In this document: positions 1 to 6,154 of the stretch, piece by piece | How the letters are laid out: the number at the start of each line of letters is the position of its first letter | Numbering within the stretch: position 1 is the first letter of the stretch | Assembly (NCBI GenBank): GCA_023229135.1 | Contig: JALNZT010000059.1 | Location: 1 to 16,656 of the forward strand | Origin: Bacteroidales bacterium | Lineage (GTDB): Bacteria; Bacteroidota; Bacteroidia; Bacteroidales; F082 | Length of the DNA: 16,656 bases | Direction: 5' to 3' | Translations under genes and position numbers: made by a program | The notes under the pieces: model-generated | Told to the model about the DNA's origin: nothing | The model's input: only the letters and a program-made list of their open reading frames with translations | Database searches by the model: none

Positions 1-653
1 AAGAAAAAGAGCTAGCAAAGGCCGAAGAAAAGACAAAGCCAAAGAATCTGCCGACAAGACTACGCAAGATCGTAGACAAAGCTAGAGAAACGGTAGCGAA
101 GCTAAGCGGCATGCTGGGCAAAGCAAAGAGCAGGCTAAGCTCTTTGTTTGAACGTTTTAAAGACAAGGTAAAGACCGTATTCGGCTGGGATGAATGGAGT
201 GGTACAGATGGGTTACCAGCTGGCGCGACGATTGTTGATCCAGAGGGGGAAGATAGAAAAAGGGCTGAAGAGCATGCAAAAACGTATTATGGGCTTGTGC
301 GAAAGATGAAAACAGATGTAGTCCGCATTGCAAATAATACAGGCTACAGCTATAAAGACATTTTACGGATAAAAGAACATTTATTCTTGAAAGAACATGA
401 CCTAGAGGAATATGGCGTTAGATGTTTTTTCCCAGATTTTAGTATTGCTCAATCTTGGCAACGCCTCATTGAGGGAAGAGATATCAAGCAACACGACTTG
501 ACTTTGCTAAAACATGAGCTAAAAGAAAGAGAGCTGATGATGCAAGGCATGTCGCAAGCTGAAGCGCACATCGAAGCGTCAAAACAGTTTGATTATCAGC
601 TTGAGAAGGATAAGTATTATGATGACCTTAAGCAATATAAAAAAAACAGATGA
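1..653 (+). CDS. MuF-type minor head protein, C-terminal part with toxin-like domain (5' partial)
   Basis: The reading frame is open from the left edge (first full codon at position 3), so 216 residues are visible and the gene starts outside the window; the ATG at 111 is internal. The first 75 or so residues are Lys/Arg/Glu-rich and probably helical. They are followed by a compact domain (visible residues about 93-205) with YYGLVRKMKTDV, a central AQSWQRLIEG, and HDLTLLKHE, then GMSQAEAH. I recognise this pattern as the C-terminal domain of many SPP1-gp7/MuF minor head proteins of temperate phages of Bacillota, where variable C-terminal domains act as polymorphic toxins. The family assignment is from memory. 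Enzymatic activity is inference, and the conserved His/Asp/Glu residues would be the candidates. The position before scaffold and capsid genes fits a minor head protein that is packaged in the virion. Its 3' end overlaps a small gene that may be its immunity partner. Confidence 0.75.
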   Translation, partial: EKELAKAEEKTKPKNLPTRLRKIVDKARETVAKLSGMLGKAKSRLSSLFERFKDKVKTVFGWDEWSGTDGLPAGATIVDPEGEDRKRAEEHAKTYYGLVRKMKTDVVRIANNTGYSYKDILRIKEHLFLKEHDLEEYGVRCFFPDFSIAQSWQRLIEGRDIKQHDLTLLKHELKERELMMQGMSQAEAHIEASKQFDYQLEKDKYYDDLKQYKKNR

Positions 654-837
654 GTGGATTGAAGCTAATTTATACAACCATGATTCAAAAAAGAGTGGTT
701 ATCTAAAACTTTCTTTAAATGACTTTGAAGATATTGAATACAAAAAGGTGACTGGTTATGGTCCTGCAAGACAAGCTATGATCGGTCTTTCCAAGCTTGA
801 TACTCTTCCAGAAACATACACATTTTGCTGGTACTAG
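619..837 (+). CDS. Small acidic protein, candidate immunity protein for the MuF toxin-like domain
   Basis: The frame opens at 589, but the best start is the ATG at 619. It has AGAAGGA at 604-610 with an 8-nt spacer, and a second ATG follows immediately. The product is 72 aa and overlaps the MuF 3' end by 35 nt, so the two are probably translationally coupled. The sequence reads as a small alpha/beta protein with EWIEANLY, a GYLKLSLNDFEDIEYKKV strand-helix-strand segment, and GYGPARQAMIGLSKL. I recall similar small genes following this type of MuF C-terminus in other phages, but I cannot name a family. Immunity function is inferred from size, overlap and position. The gene is followed by a terminator, so it closes the transcription unit. 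Confidence 0.65.
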   Translation: MMTLSNIKKTDEWIEANLYNHDSKKSGYLKLSLNDFEDIEYKKVTGYGPARQAMIGLSKLDTLPETYTFCWY

Positions 838-857
838 CGCCACATCGAACCAACCCT

Positions 858-888
858 AGCCCTGCTGCGTAAACGGCGGGGCTTTTTT
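858..888 (+). terminator. Rho-independent terminator after the toxin/immunity-like pair
   Basis: The arm AGCCCTGCT (858-866) pairs over all 9 positions (two G-U) with GGCGGGGCT (875-883) across an 8-nt loop. A run of six T (883-888) follows. It lies 20 nt after the stop of the small gene and separates it from the next gene. Placement inside a late structural region implies either readthrough/antitermination or independent promoters downstream. Confidence 0.85.
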
Positions 889-968
889 GTGCTTTCAAAA
901 CGTCAAAGTTTGTGGTAGAAAAACTGGAAGCATGCCGTAAAGTTCTTTGATATACCGAGGTAATAACC

Positions 969-1280
969 ATGTTTAACGCGCTAAAAATTGACGGCCGTTC
1001 TTTTTACGAATTAAAGATTCAGTCTATATCTGATTATTACCCTGCTTGCCCTGCGGGTGAGGAGTTATGCTACGTAGTCTTTGACCATATGCCAATAGAA
1101 AGACAAACGATCGATGGGCTATGCAAAGTGGAGGTTTCCGCTGTCTTTTTTGAACGCATCACAGAGGCTTTCTTTAGTGGTAAGACTTTGTTTGTCGCCT
1201 TTGATGAAAACGATAAACACAGGGCGAGAATAGATGCCGTATTGCCAAAGATCGTTCCCATTGAACGCAAACGGAGCTAG
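969..1280 (+). CDS. Hypothetical small protein in cargo region (103 aa)
   Basis: The ATG at 969 has GAGG at 957-960 with an 8-nt spacer. The product (103 aa) has no signal peptide or membrane segment and looks like a mixed alpha/beta fold. The C-terminal half has the pattern FFERITEAFFSGKTLFVAFDE followed by an ARIDAVLPKI segment. A related pattern occurs in the next gene (1442-1813), which suggests that the two are diverged paralogs. The gene sits between two terminators, outside the core head operon, as expected for a phage cargo (moron) gene. I do not recognise a known family. I found no convincing promoter in the 80 nt between the upstream terminator and the start. Confidence 0.6.
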   Translation: MFNALKIDGRSFYELKIQSISDYYPACPAGEELCYVVFDHMPIERQTIDGLCKVEVSAVFFERITEAFFSGKTLFVAFDENDKHRARIDAVLPKIVPIERKRS

Positions 1281-1291
1281 CATTTTGCGCC

Positions 1292-1320
1292 TTGCAACAC
1301 TCCCCCGTCCTTGCTACAAT
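1292..1320 (+). promoter_or_regulatory. Sigma-70/A-type promoter for the 1442 gene
   Basis: TTGCAA (1292-1297) and TACAAT (1315-1320) are separated by exactly 17 bp. The -10 matches consensus at 5 of 6 positions and the -35 at 4 of 6. It begins 11 nt after the stop of the preceding gene and would start transcription near 1327, giving a leader of about 115 nt before the ATG at 1442. The leader contains a short hairpin, GCCCC (1362-1366) with GGGGC (1373-1377). This supports an independently expressed cargo gene. Confidence 0.55.
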
Positions 1321-1441
1321 GATTCTTGGCGGGAATATCGCAGTCGTTAAATGGAGCCAAAGCCCCCACATAGGGGCAAGTAGCGGGGTACTGACGAACC
1401 AGATATTACCAGAAGCCGCCTCTTTATTTAGGATTAATAGC

Positions 1442-1813
1442 ATGGCAAATGTTATAGAGCTTAAACACCGAGATGAAGTCATAGAATTGCACCCTTATAG
1501 GGTTTTGGCCATGAGGCGCCTTGAGCAAGTGCGTTATGGTGCTGTGTTTGAAGCAGAGCTGTGTTATGAGCAGCCACAAATTCGTGATGATGTCGTTGAG
1601 CAAAGGGCGCTTTCTGCATGTTTAACGGATTCTGGTGATTCTATACCGTCGTTTGTGCTCTCTGAGCTTGAGGAACTTGTACTAGGCAGCTTTGCAACGG
1701 GCAAAACCATTTACTTGGCAATAAAGTCTAAGCCAGCATTTGGAGGAAGATACATCGTGGCTGCTATTCCTAGCATAGAGGCTGTCTTTGCCAAAGAACC
1801 AGCTGTTCGTTAA
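1442..1813 (+). CDS. Hypothetical small protein in cargo region (123 aa), likely paralog of the 969 gene
   Basis: The frame is open from 1292, but the ATG at 1442 is preferred. It has AGGA at about 1430-1433 with an 8-nt spacer, and a promoter with its -10 ending at 1320 lies inside the longer version. The 123-aa product begins MANVIELKHRDEVIELHPY and ends in a segment SELEELVLGSFATGKTIYLAI followed by GRYIVAAIPSI. This matches the helix, GKT(L/I)(F/Y)(V/L)A, R-x-A-x-(L/I)-P-x-I layout of the 103-aa protein upstream. GKT here is too isolated to be a Walker A motif. No family is recognised. The gene has its own promoter and a strong terminator, the classic layout of a moron gene. Confidence 0.6.
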   Translation: MANVIELKHRDEVIELHPYRVLAMRRLEQVRYGAVFEAELCYEQPQIRDDVVEQRALSACLTDSGDSIPSFVLSELEELVLGSFATGKTIYLAIKSKPAFGGRYIVAAIPSIEAVFAKEPAVR

Positions 1814-1837
1814 TCATCAACAAGAAACCAAAGCATT

Positions 1838-1880
1838 AGCCGTAAGCACGTTCAATAAATCATGCTGCTTGCGGCTTTTT
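1838..1880 (+). terminator. Rho-independent terminator closing the plus-strand cargo unit
   Basis: AGCCGTAAGCA (1838-1848) pairs over 11 positions (one G-U) with TGCTTGCGGCT (1866-1876), followed by T at 1876-1880. The loop is 17 nt. The T-run overlaps the stop codon of the convergent minus-strand gene, so the two units abut. On the minus strand no proper U-run follows the stem, so it should act mainly on plus-strand transcripts. Confidence 0.85.
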
Positions 1881-2334
1881 ATGTATATGGCAGTACTTTT
1901 TGTTTTTGCGCCTCTTCATCGCAGTAAAGTATCCACTGCTTTTGCGCCCAATCGCACAGACCAATTCTGTCTATTAATTCAAGCGATTGCAACTTTTGCA
2001 CAAGTTCATCTTCAACAATGCCTACAGTTTCATACTTCGAGAAGCGACGGAAGGCTTGACGTATGCTCTCAAAAAGAGATGAAGCTGCCCAAAGTATAAT
2101 GTCTTGACCAGAAATCTTGCGCCCCTTGATGATTTTTATAATGAAGTTTAGCTCTTCGGCGCTTAATACTTCACGCGCATTGTCAAGACCATAGGCTAAT
2201 ATAGACCAGTAAGCGTCAAGGTCTGATTCCACTTGTTCATACTTATATTGGAACCCAAACTCACTTCGACTGTCGATCTTGTCTATGTAATCGCCCTTTA
2301 GGTGGAAGGTTGTTTTGATGCGTTTGTTGTCCAT
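1879..2334 (-). CDS. Hypothetical protein, second gene of a minus-strand cassette (151 aa)
   Basis: The ATG at 2334 (minus strand) has AAGGTG at 2344-2339 with a 4-nt spacer, and the stop is at 1879-1881. The 151-aa product starts with a short strand-rich region (KTTFHLKGDYIDKI) and continues as a largely helical, acidic protein with Trp residues (YWSILAYGLDNA, DIILWAASSLFESIRQAFRRF, CDWAQKQWILYCDEE). There is no signal peptide or transmembrane helix and I do not recognise a family. It starts one base after the stop of the small upstream gene, so the two form a coupled operon running against the structural genes. Opposite-strand location within a head module, and visibly more AT-rich sequence than the neighbouring capsid genes, mark it as accessory DNA. 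A role in host fitness, superinfection exclusion or toxin-antitoxin is possible but only inference. Confidence 0.6.
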   Translation of the reverse strand: MDNKRIKTTFHLKGDYIDKIDSRSEFGFQYKYEQVESDLDAYWSILAYGLDNAREVLSAEELNFIIKIIKGRKISGQDIILWAASSLFESIRQAFRRFSKYETVGIVEDELVQKLQSLELIDRIGLCDWAQKQWILYCDEEAQKQKVLPYT

Positions 2335-2335
2335 G

Positions 2336-2479
2336 CTACACCTTGTGCAAATACGCCCAATAGTATATATAATTAAGAACTTCTTGTTTGTCTACAAAAG
2401 CATTATAGTTTTTGCAAAAGCTGGCTTTTAACTGGCTATCTGCAAGTTCTTTGCAAGTAAATACATAAGTTCTATTCAT
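2336..2479 (-). CDS. Hypothetical 47-aa protein, first gene of the minus-strand cassette
   Basis: The only in-frame ATG is at 2479 (minus), giving 47 aa beginning MNRTYVFTCKELADSQ and ending YIYYWAYLHKV. The frame stays open upstream to a TTG at 2602, but that version would run through the inverted repeat and into the plus-strand scaffold gene, so I prefer the short form. The ribosome site is poor. A TATAAT at 2498-2493 would place a transcript start only about 7 nt before the ATG, so translation may be almost leaderless. The stop lies one base before the start of the 151-aa gene. The product is unknown; size and coupling resemble small two-gene modules, but nothing in the sequence proves that. 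Confidence 0.4.
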   Translation of the reverse strand: MNRTYVFTCKELADSQLKASFCKNYNAFVDKQEVLNYIYYWAYLHKV

Positions 2480-2484
2480 ACTGT

Positions 2485-2499
2485 CTATAATTATTATAG
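2485..2499. promoter_or_regulatory. Palindrome with -10-like TATAAT on both strands
   Basis: CTATAAT (2485-2491), a central T (2492) and ATTATAG (2493-2499) form a perfect 7-bp dyad. Each arm contains TATAAT, on the plus strand at 2486-2491 and on the minus strand at 2498-2493. It lies 5 nt before the minus-strand ATG at 2479 and about 90 nt before the scaffold start. I see no good -35 hexamer at the right distance on either strand. It is therefore a candidate divergent promoter or operator, not a proven one. Confidence 0.35.
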
Positions 2500-2520
2500 C
2501 CGCATAACGCGTGCTAATTT

Positions 2521-2561
2521 TGGCCTGTGTCTCTGTTAGGTCATTAGCTTTACACAGGCCA
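2521..2561. repeat. 10-bp perfect inverted repeat between divergent units
   Basis: TGGCCTGTGT (2521-2530) is the exact reverse complement of ACACAGGCCA (2552-2561), separated by 21 bp. No T-run follows on either strand, so it is not a standard terminator. Its location between the minus-strand cassette and the plus-strand scaffold gene suits an operator for a dimeric repressor or a leader hairpin. Confidence 0.5.
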
Positions 2562-2587
2562 TTTACCTTATAGAGAGTATAGATAGT

Positions 2588-3202
2588 ATGACGAAAGAAC
2601 AATTGCTAAAACTTGGGCTTAGTGAAGATCAGGCAAAAGCAGTATTGCAGCAGCTTAGCCATGGCGCTGATCCAAAGAATGATGCGCAGGCTCTGGAGAT
2701 TACGAAGCTAAAAGAGGCTGTAGCACAACGCGATGCGCAAATTGCATCACTAAAGTCTTTTGAGGGCGATGCGAAAACTTTAAAAGAGCAGGTCGAGAAC
2801 TTGCAAAAAAAGAATGCGGAGGAGGCGAAACGCTACAAAGACGAGCTTTTGGTGGAGCAAAAGCGTTTTGCAGTGAAGCAGGCGCTGCTCTCTGGAGATC
2901 GCAAACCGCATGATGTCGATTTGGCCGTGGCGCAGTTTGATCTTGCGAGCATTAGTATCGATGAGAATGGCAAAGCCATTGGTGTCAAAGAGCAACAAGA
3001 ACAGCTTCTGGCAAAGAAGGCGTTTTTGTTTGCTGAGGCAAAAAGCGATGCGTCTGCTGCTCCGATCATACAGGGGCTAAATGTGCATCCAAAGAGTAAT
3101 GAAGCAGTGAAAACAGGCGCTGCAACACAGGATTTTAGCAGCATTGGCAAGAGCGTTGCCGCTCGCAGTTTATCGCTATTAGGCGTTGCGCCTAAAGCCT
3201 AA
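2588..3202 (+). CDS. Phage scaffolding protein (GP20-like)
   Basis: This 204-aa protein starts MTKEQLLKLGLSEDQAKAVL. It has a long charged coiled-coil region (about residues 40-90, rich in Lys/Glu/Gln) and a C-terminal part with a HDVDLAVAQFDLASISID segment and a KKAFLFAE motif. This is the layout of the Phage_GP20 family of scaffolds, which guide assembly of the major capsid protein and then leave or are degraded. Its position just before the decoration and capsid genes agrees. The start ATG at 2588 has only a moderate GAGAG at 2573-2577. Two 9-bp near-repeats (TATAGAGAG, TATAGATAG) lie directly before it. It opens the head-tail structural operon. Confidence 0.85.
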   Translation: MTKEQLLKLGLSEDQAKAVLQQLSHGADPKNDAQALEITKLKEAVAQRDAQIASLKSFEGDAKTLKEQVENLQKKNAEEAKRYKDELLVEQKRFAVKQALLSGDRKPHDVDLAVAQFDLASISIDENGKAIGVKEQQEQLLAKKAFLFAEAKSDASAAPIIQGLNVHPKSNEAVKTGAATQDFSSIGKSVAARSLSLLGVAPKA

Positions 3203-3216
3203 CAAAGGAGAGTGTG

Positions 3217-3558
3217 ATGGGAAGTTATTTTGAGGAAACAAAGCATGGTGGTGCCAACGAGGTGCGTTTGTACGGCGATCATGACGTACGCATCCACGTG
3301 ACATTGCCCAAAGCAGTGGCTGGAAACCTTGGCCTAGCAGTGCTCGATGGCGAGCGCTACGTAGTTAAAGCAGGGACTATATATCCCGCAAACGACGCTA
3401 CAGCCGTCGGGGTAATTTCAGCGGACGTAGACGTTAGTAAAAGCGATGTAAACGCATCGTTAATATTGCATGGAATTATTAACAGCGCAAATTTACCAAC
3501 ACAGCCAAGTGCAGAAGCTAAAGCTGCCCTTAAACTTATTATGTTTGTTAATCCCTAA
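3217..3558 (+). CDS. Head decoration / capsid stabilisation protein
   Basis: This 113-aa protein is encoded directly before the major capsid gene. A GTG at 3214 is in frame, but the ATG at 3217 has the better 6-nt spacing from AAAGGAG (3204-3210). The segment VKAGTIYPANDATAVGVISADVDVS, followed by LILHGIINSANLP and a final AEAKAALKLIMFVNP, is the pattern of the small beta-rich decoration proteins that often precede capsid genes in Bacillota phages. The expected role is binding the mature capsid surface. Family recognition is moderate and exact placement at capsid symmetry axes is unknown. Confidence 0.65.
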   Translation: MGSYFEETKHGGANEVRLYGDHDVRIHVTLPKAVAGNLGLAVLDGERYVVKAGTIYPANDATAVGVISADVDVSKSDVNASLILHGIINSANLPTQPSAEAKAALKLIMFVNP

Positions 3559-3569
3559 GGAGAGCGATA

Positions 3570-4646
3570 ATGGATTTTTATAATTTTTATAACGCACATG
3601 CGTTGTCGGCTTATTATGCAGATGTAAAAACGGCACGTGGCCAACTTTTGGGGGAAACCCTCTTCCCCATCGCACGCACTACCGAAATGAGCGTGTCGTG
3701 GGTCAAGGGCTACAATGCAAAGAACATTGTATTACAACCAGCTGCCTTCGATACCAAGGCGGTAATTCGTTCGCAACGTGAAGGCGAGCGTGTACAAACG
3801 GAGCTTCCCTTATTTAAAGAGGCGATGGTTTTTACAGAAGAGCAGAGACGCACGATTATCAGCAATATTAGTCGCTACGGCGAAAAAATTGCCTTGGATT
3901 TAATGGTTCCTGTTTACAAGCAATATGGACAGCTGGTTGACGGCGCAATGATTCAAGCAGAGCGTATGCGCATGGCGCTTTTGAGCCGAGGCCAGTTTGT
4001 GATTGAAGGCAATGTTTCCTTGAACGGAAATAGCGTTAAATACGATGTAAACTACGATCCGAGCGGTGCATGGGCGGCTAACAATAACTTGGCTATACAG
4101 GGTACGTCACAATGGACAGAGGCAAACAAAGACACATCAACGCCAATTGATGATTTGCTAACAGCACTTCAATCCCATTCCGAGACCAATGGCGGCGTTG
4201 TGGGCAAAATTCTCATGAATTCAACGACTTTGCGTGCCATTATGACTAGCGAAAGCATTAAGCGTTACATGCGCACGCCCATTTCGGTGATCCCCACAAG
4301 AGCAGAAGTACTTGAAATCATTGAACGAGAAACTGGCGCAAAAGTTATTTTGTATGACAAATTCTTTACCGATGAAGCTGGCATTACACAAAAGTTCTTC
4401 GATGATGCCTACGTGAGCTTGCTGCCATCTGCGGCCGTTGGGCAAACCATGTGTGGGACGACTCCCACGGAGTTTGACTTGCTCAACAACCCAGAAACTA
4501 AACCCAACGTGGCCGTAACCGACGAAGGCATTGCCATTCAAACACTACTCATTCGTGACCCCGTAAACATTGAAACCATCGTGTCTGCAACACTTATGCC
4601 CTCGTTTGAGGGGATGCAGAGCGTCTTTGTCATTAAGGGGTACTAG
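3570..4646 (+). CDS. Major capsid protein (HK97 fold, lambda gpE-like)
   Basis: 358 aa, ATG at 3570 with AAGGAGAG at about 3557-3564. The N-terminal half carries GETLFPIARTTEMSVSWVKG and an LFKEAMVFTEEQRRTI segment; the middle has ILMNSTTLRAIM and the later part FFDDAYVSLLP. This arrangement is typical of Phage_cap_E type coat proteins, which form the icosahedral shell. The length is normal. There is no evidence of an N-terminal delta domain long enough to act as its own scaffold, consistent with the separate scaffold gene upstream. Confidence 0.9.
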   Translation: MDFYNFYNAHALSAYYADVKTARGQLLGETLFPIARTTEMSVSWVKGYNAKNIVLQPAAFDTKAVIRSQREGERVQTELPLFKEAMVFTEEQRRTIISNISRYGEKIALDLMVPVYKQYGQLVDGAMIQAERMRMALLSRGQFVIEGNVSLNGNSVKYDVNYDPSGAWAANNNLAIQGTSQWTEANKDTSTPIDDLLTALQSHSETNGGVVGKILMNSTTLRAIMTSESIKRYMRTPISVIPTRAEVLEIIERETGAKVILYDKFFTDEAGITQKFFDDAYVSLLPSAAVGQTMCGTTPTEFDLLNNPETKPNVAVTDEGIAIQTLLIRDPVNIETIVSATLMPSFEGMQSVFVIKGY

Positions 4647-4647
4647 T

Positions 4648-4869
4648 ATGGCTGTAGTAAAATTTACGCAGAGCATCAAATACAACGGCCAGTTCTATGC
4701 AGCCTACCAGAGCTTTGAGGTGCTCGATAAGGACCTCGAAAGCCTTGTGGACGCGGGCGCTGTCATTGTGAGCCAAGCGCAAACTAAGGCTACAAAAGAG
4801 CCAAAAACTGGCCAAGAACTCGATACACAAGACGAACAAGAGAATAAACCCAAAAAGAAACGAAAGTAG
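4648..4869 (+). CDS. Small phage head-region protein (73 aa)
   Basis: The frame is open from 4570, but the real start is the ATG at 4648, with AAGGGG at 4635-4640 and a 7-nt spacer, directly after the capsid stop. The N-terminal 45 residues (VKFTQSIKYNGQFYAAYQSF, then DKDLESLVDAGAVI) match the short 'target/connector' style proteins found after capsid genes in many phages. The C-terminal 25 residues are a highly charged Lys/Glu tail ending KPKKKRK. Function is unknown; it may be a head completion or accessory factor. Confidence 0.65.
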   Translation: MAVVKFTQSIKYNGQFYAAYQSFEVLDKDLESLVDAGAVIVSQAQTKATKEPKTGQELDTQDEQENKPKKKRK

Positions 4870-4876
4870 GTAAACC

Positions 4877-5227
4877 ATGGACGCGCTCGAAATATTAAGG
4901 CACAAGGTTTCAGACACCAACGCTAGCGAATTCAACATCAAACTCGCCCTTGAAGAGGCAGAGCAATATATTAAAAACTATTGCCATATTTCGAGCGTTC
5001 CCAAAGAACTACGATTTACACACGCAAACATGGCATCAGACTTGATCCACGCTCAATTTGGATCTCAGTCCGAAGCAATTAAACCACACGAAATTGTGTC
5101 CATTCAAGTCGATGATGTGAGTATACATACATCACCAGACGCGCGTGCACATAAAATTAACCTTGACGATCTCTTTTATGATTACAAGGCTCAACTCAAC
5201 AAATATAGGAGGCTTCGGTGGTCTTAG
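4877..5227 (+). CDS. Head-tail connector protein (YqbG-like)
   Basis: 116 aa, ATG at 4877, 7 nt after the previous stop. The N-terminal helical region contains LALEEAEQYIKNYCHI and KELRFTHANMASDLIH, and the end is LFYDYKAQLNKYRRLRW. The helix-KNYC-helix plus LNKYRRLRW ending is typical of the YqbG/gp6-gp15-like adaptor that docks under the portal ring. It is the first of four joining proteins in the order seen in the skin/PBSX elements. The next gene starts inside its last codons. Confidence 0.7.
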   Translation: MDALEILRHKVSDTNASEFNIKLALEEAEQYIKNYCHISSVPKELRFTHANMASDLIHAQFGSQSEAIKPHEIVSIQVDDVSIHTSPDARAHKINLDDLFYDYKAQLNKYRRLRWS

Positions 5228-5607
5228 ATCTTTCGGCTTATAGTGCAAGCTTTAAGTTTTTGTACTCAGATCTATGCGACGTTTATCGCTATATCACTAC
5301 GCTCGATGAGCACGGTGCAACGCGCAAAGAGCGTAACGACGTTCCCATTTACCAAGACGTCGCTTGTCTTATTTCACCAGAGCAAGCTGACGATGCAAAC
5401 CCGCGTACGATATCAAACATCCCCCTAGAGCAGTTTATTAGCATCCATACGACGCCTGACATCAAGCTCGTAGCTGGAGACTACCTAGTGCTCAAAAAGC
5501 TCTCTAAGGGTCAAATTTTGAGGCGCTACAGGGGGACAATTGGCGAACCCAAAGCCTACCCTACCCACATCAAAGCAACGCTCAAACTAGACAAAGCAGA
5601 GGATTAA
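5218..5607 (+). CDS. Head closure protein (YqbH/XkdH-like)
   Basis: 129 aa with a GTG start at 5218. This start is supported by a strong AGGAGG at 5207-5212 and a 10-nt overlap with the previous gene. The segment CDVYRYITTLDEHGATRKERN followed by PIYQDVACLIS is the hallmark N-terminus of YqbH/XkdH-type head-tail adaptors. These are small beta-barrel proteins comparable to SPP1 gp16 that close the DNA channel. It is the second of the neck genes. Confidence 0.7.
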   Translation: MVLDLSAYSASFKFLYSDLCDVYRYITTLDEHGATRKERNDVPIYQDVACLISPEQADDANPRTISNIPLEQFISIHTTPDIKLVAGDYLVLKKLSKGQILRRYRGTIGEPKAYPTHIKATLKLDKAED

Positions 5608-5608
5608 G

Positions 5609-6154
5609 ATGCACAACATCTTTAAAAAAGCTGCGCTTAACCATGCCTTGTACAAAAAGCGTTTTAGCATGTTTTTTGACGACTTCTGTAAGGAAGTTTT
5701 TAAAGAGCTTTTAGCAGCGATTAAAGAGCGAACACCTGTAGATTATGGGGCGCTAAGGCTGGGTTTTGATGATTCAAATGCCAAGAAAATAGGCAATGTT
5801 TACAAATTTAATATTGAAAACACGGCGACATCAAAGGGAGCAAACCCCGCGCTTTACGCTGCTCACATTGAATGGGGCTATAAGCAGAAGCCAGGCATGA
5901 TTTTAAAGATGCGTATGGAGAGCGGACGGCTGCGTTTTGTGGAATTTATGGGCTATTCCTTTGCCTATGGGACGGGAGACCCTACGGGTAAAGCAGAGCC
6001 TGACGAGGATGGTAACTACATCATTGTTACGCGAAAGCGCGATATTAAAGGCAAACACATGGTGAAGGATTCTTTGTATGAATTGGCGAGTGAGCTGCCA
6101 GAGCGCTTTGCTAAGCGATTCAACGCGTTTAATGAGGCTTCGAGATGGATTTAG
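5609..6154 (+). CDS. Tail completion / neck protein (HK97 gp10, XkdI-like)
   Basis: 181 aa, ATG at 5609 one base after the previous stop, with AGAGGA at 5598-5603. The N-terminal part has a helix with KELLAAIKERTPVDYGALR, then a beta region including LYAAHIEWGYKQKPG. The RTPVDTGALR-like and HIEWG patterns are the signature of HK97-gp10/XkdI proteins, which help join tails to heads. The protein is longer than the usual 130-150 aa, with an insertion around YGTGDPTGKAEPDEDGNY. The ending GKHMVKDSLYEL fits the family's C-terminal helix. Confidence 0.75.
   Translation: MHNIFKKAALNHALYKKRFSMFFDDFCKEVFKELLAAIKERTPVDYGALRLGFDDSNAKKIGNVYKFNIENTATSKGANPALYAAHIEWGYKQKPGMILKMRMESGRLRFVEFMGYSFAYGTGDPTGKAEPDEDGNYIIVTRKRDIKGKHMVKDSLYELASELPERFAKRFNAFNEASRWI

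Noticed and set aside
890..968. Possible promoter upstream of the 969 gene (TATACC near 952)
   Set aside because: No matching -35 hexamer at 16-18 bp; too weak to report as a feature.
776..970. 64-codon minus-strand frame across the terminator at 858-888
   Set aside because: It covers the terminator hairpin and the flanking gene ends, and has no supporting ribosome site.
1292..1441. Upstream extension of the 1442 gene starting at 1292
   Set aside because: The extension overlaps a good promoter and has no ribosome site; its translation looks unlike a protein N-terminus. The ATG at 1442 has AGGA at good spacing.
1174..1482. 102-codon minus-strand frame across the 1281-1441 gap
   Set aside because: It is antisense to two plus-strand genes and a promoter, with no ribosome site; a shadow.
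1681..1780. GKT in the 123-aa protein as a nucleotide-binding P-loop
   Set aside because: No G-x-x-x-x-GK(S/T) context and no partner motif; the protein is too small for a P-loop NTPase.
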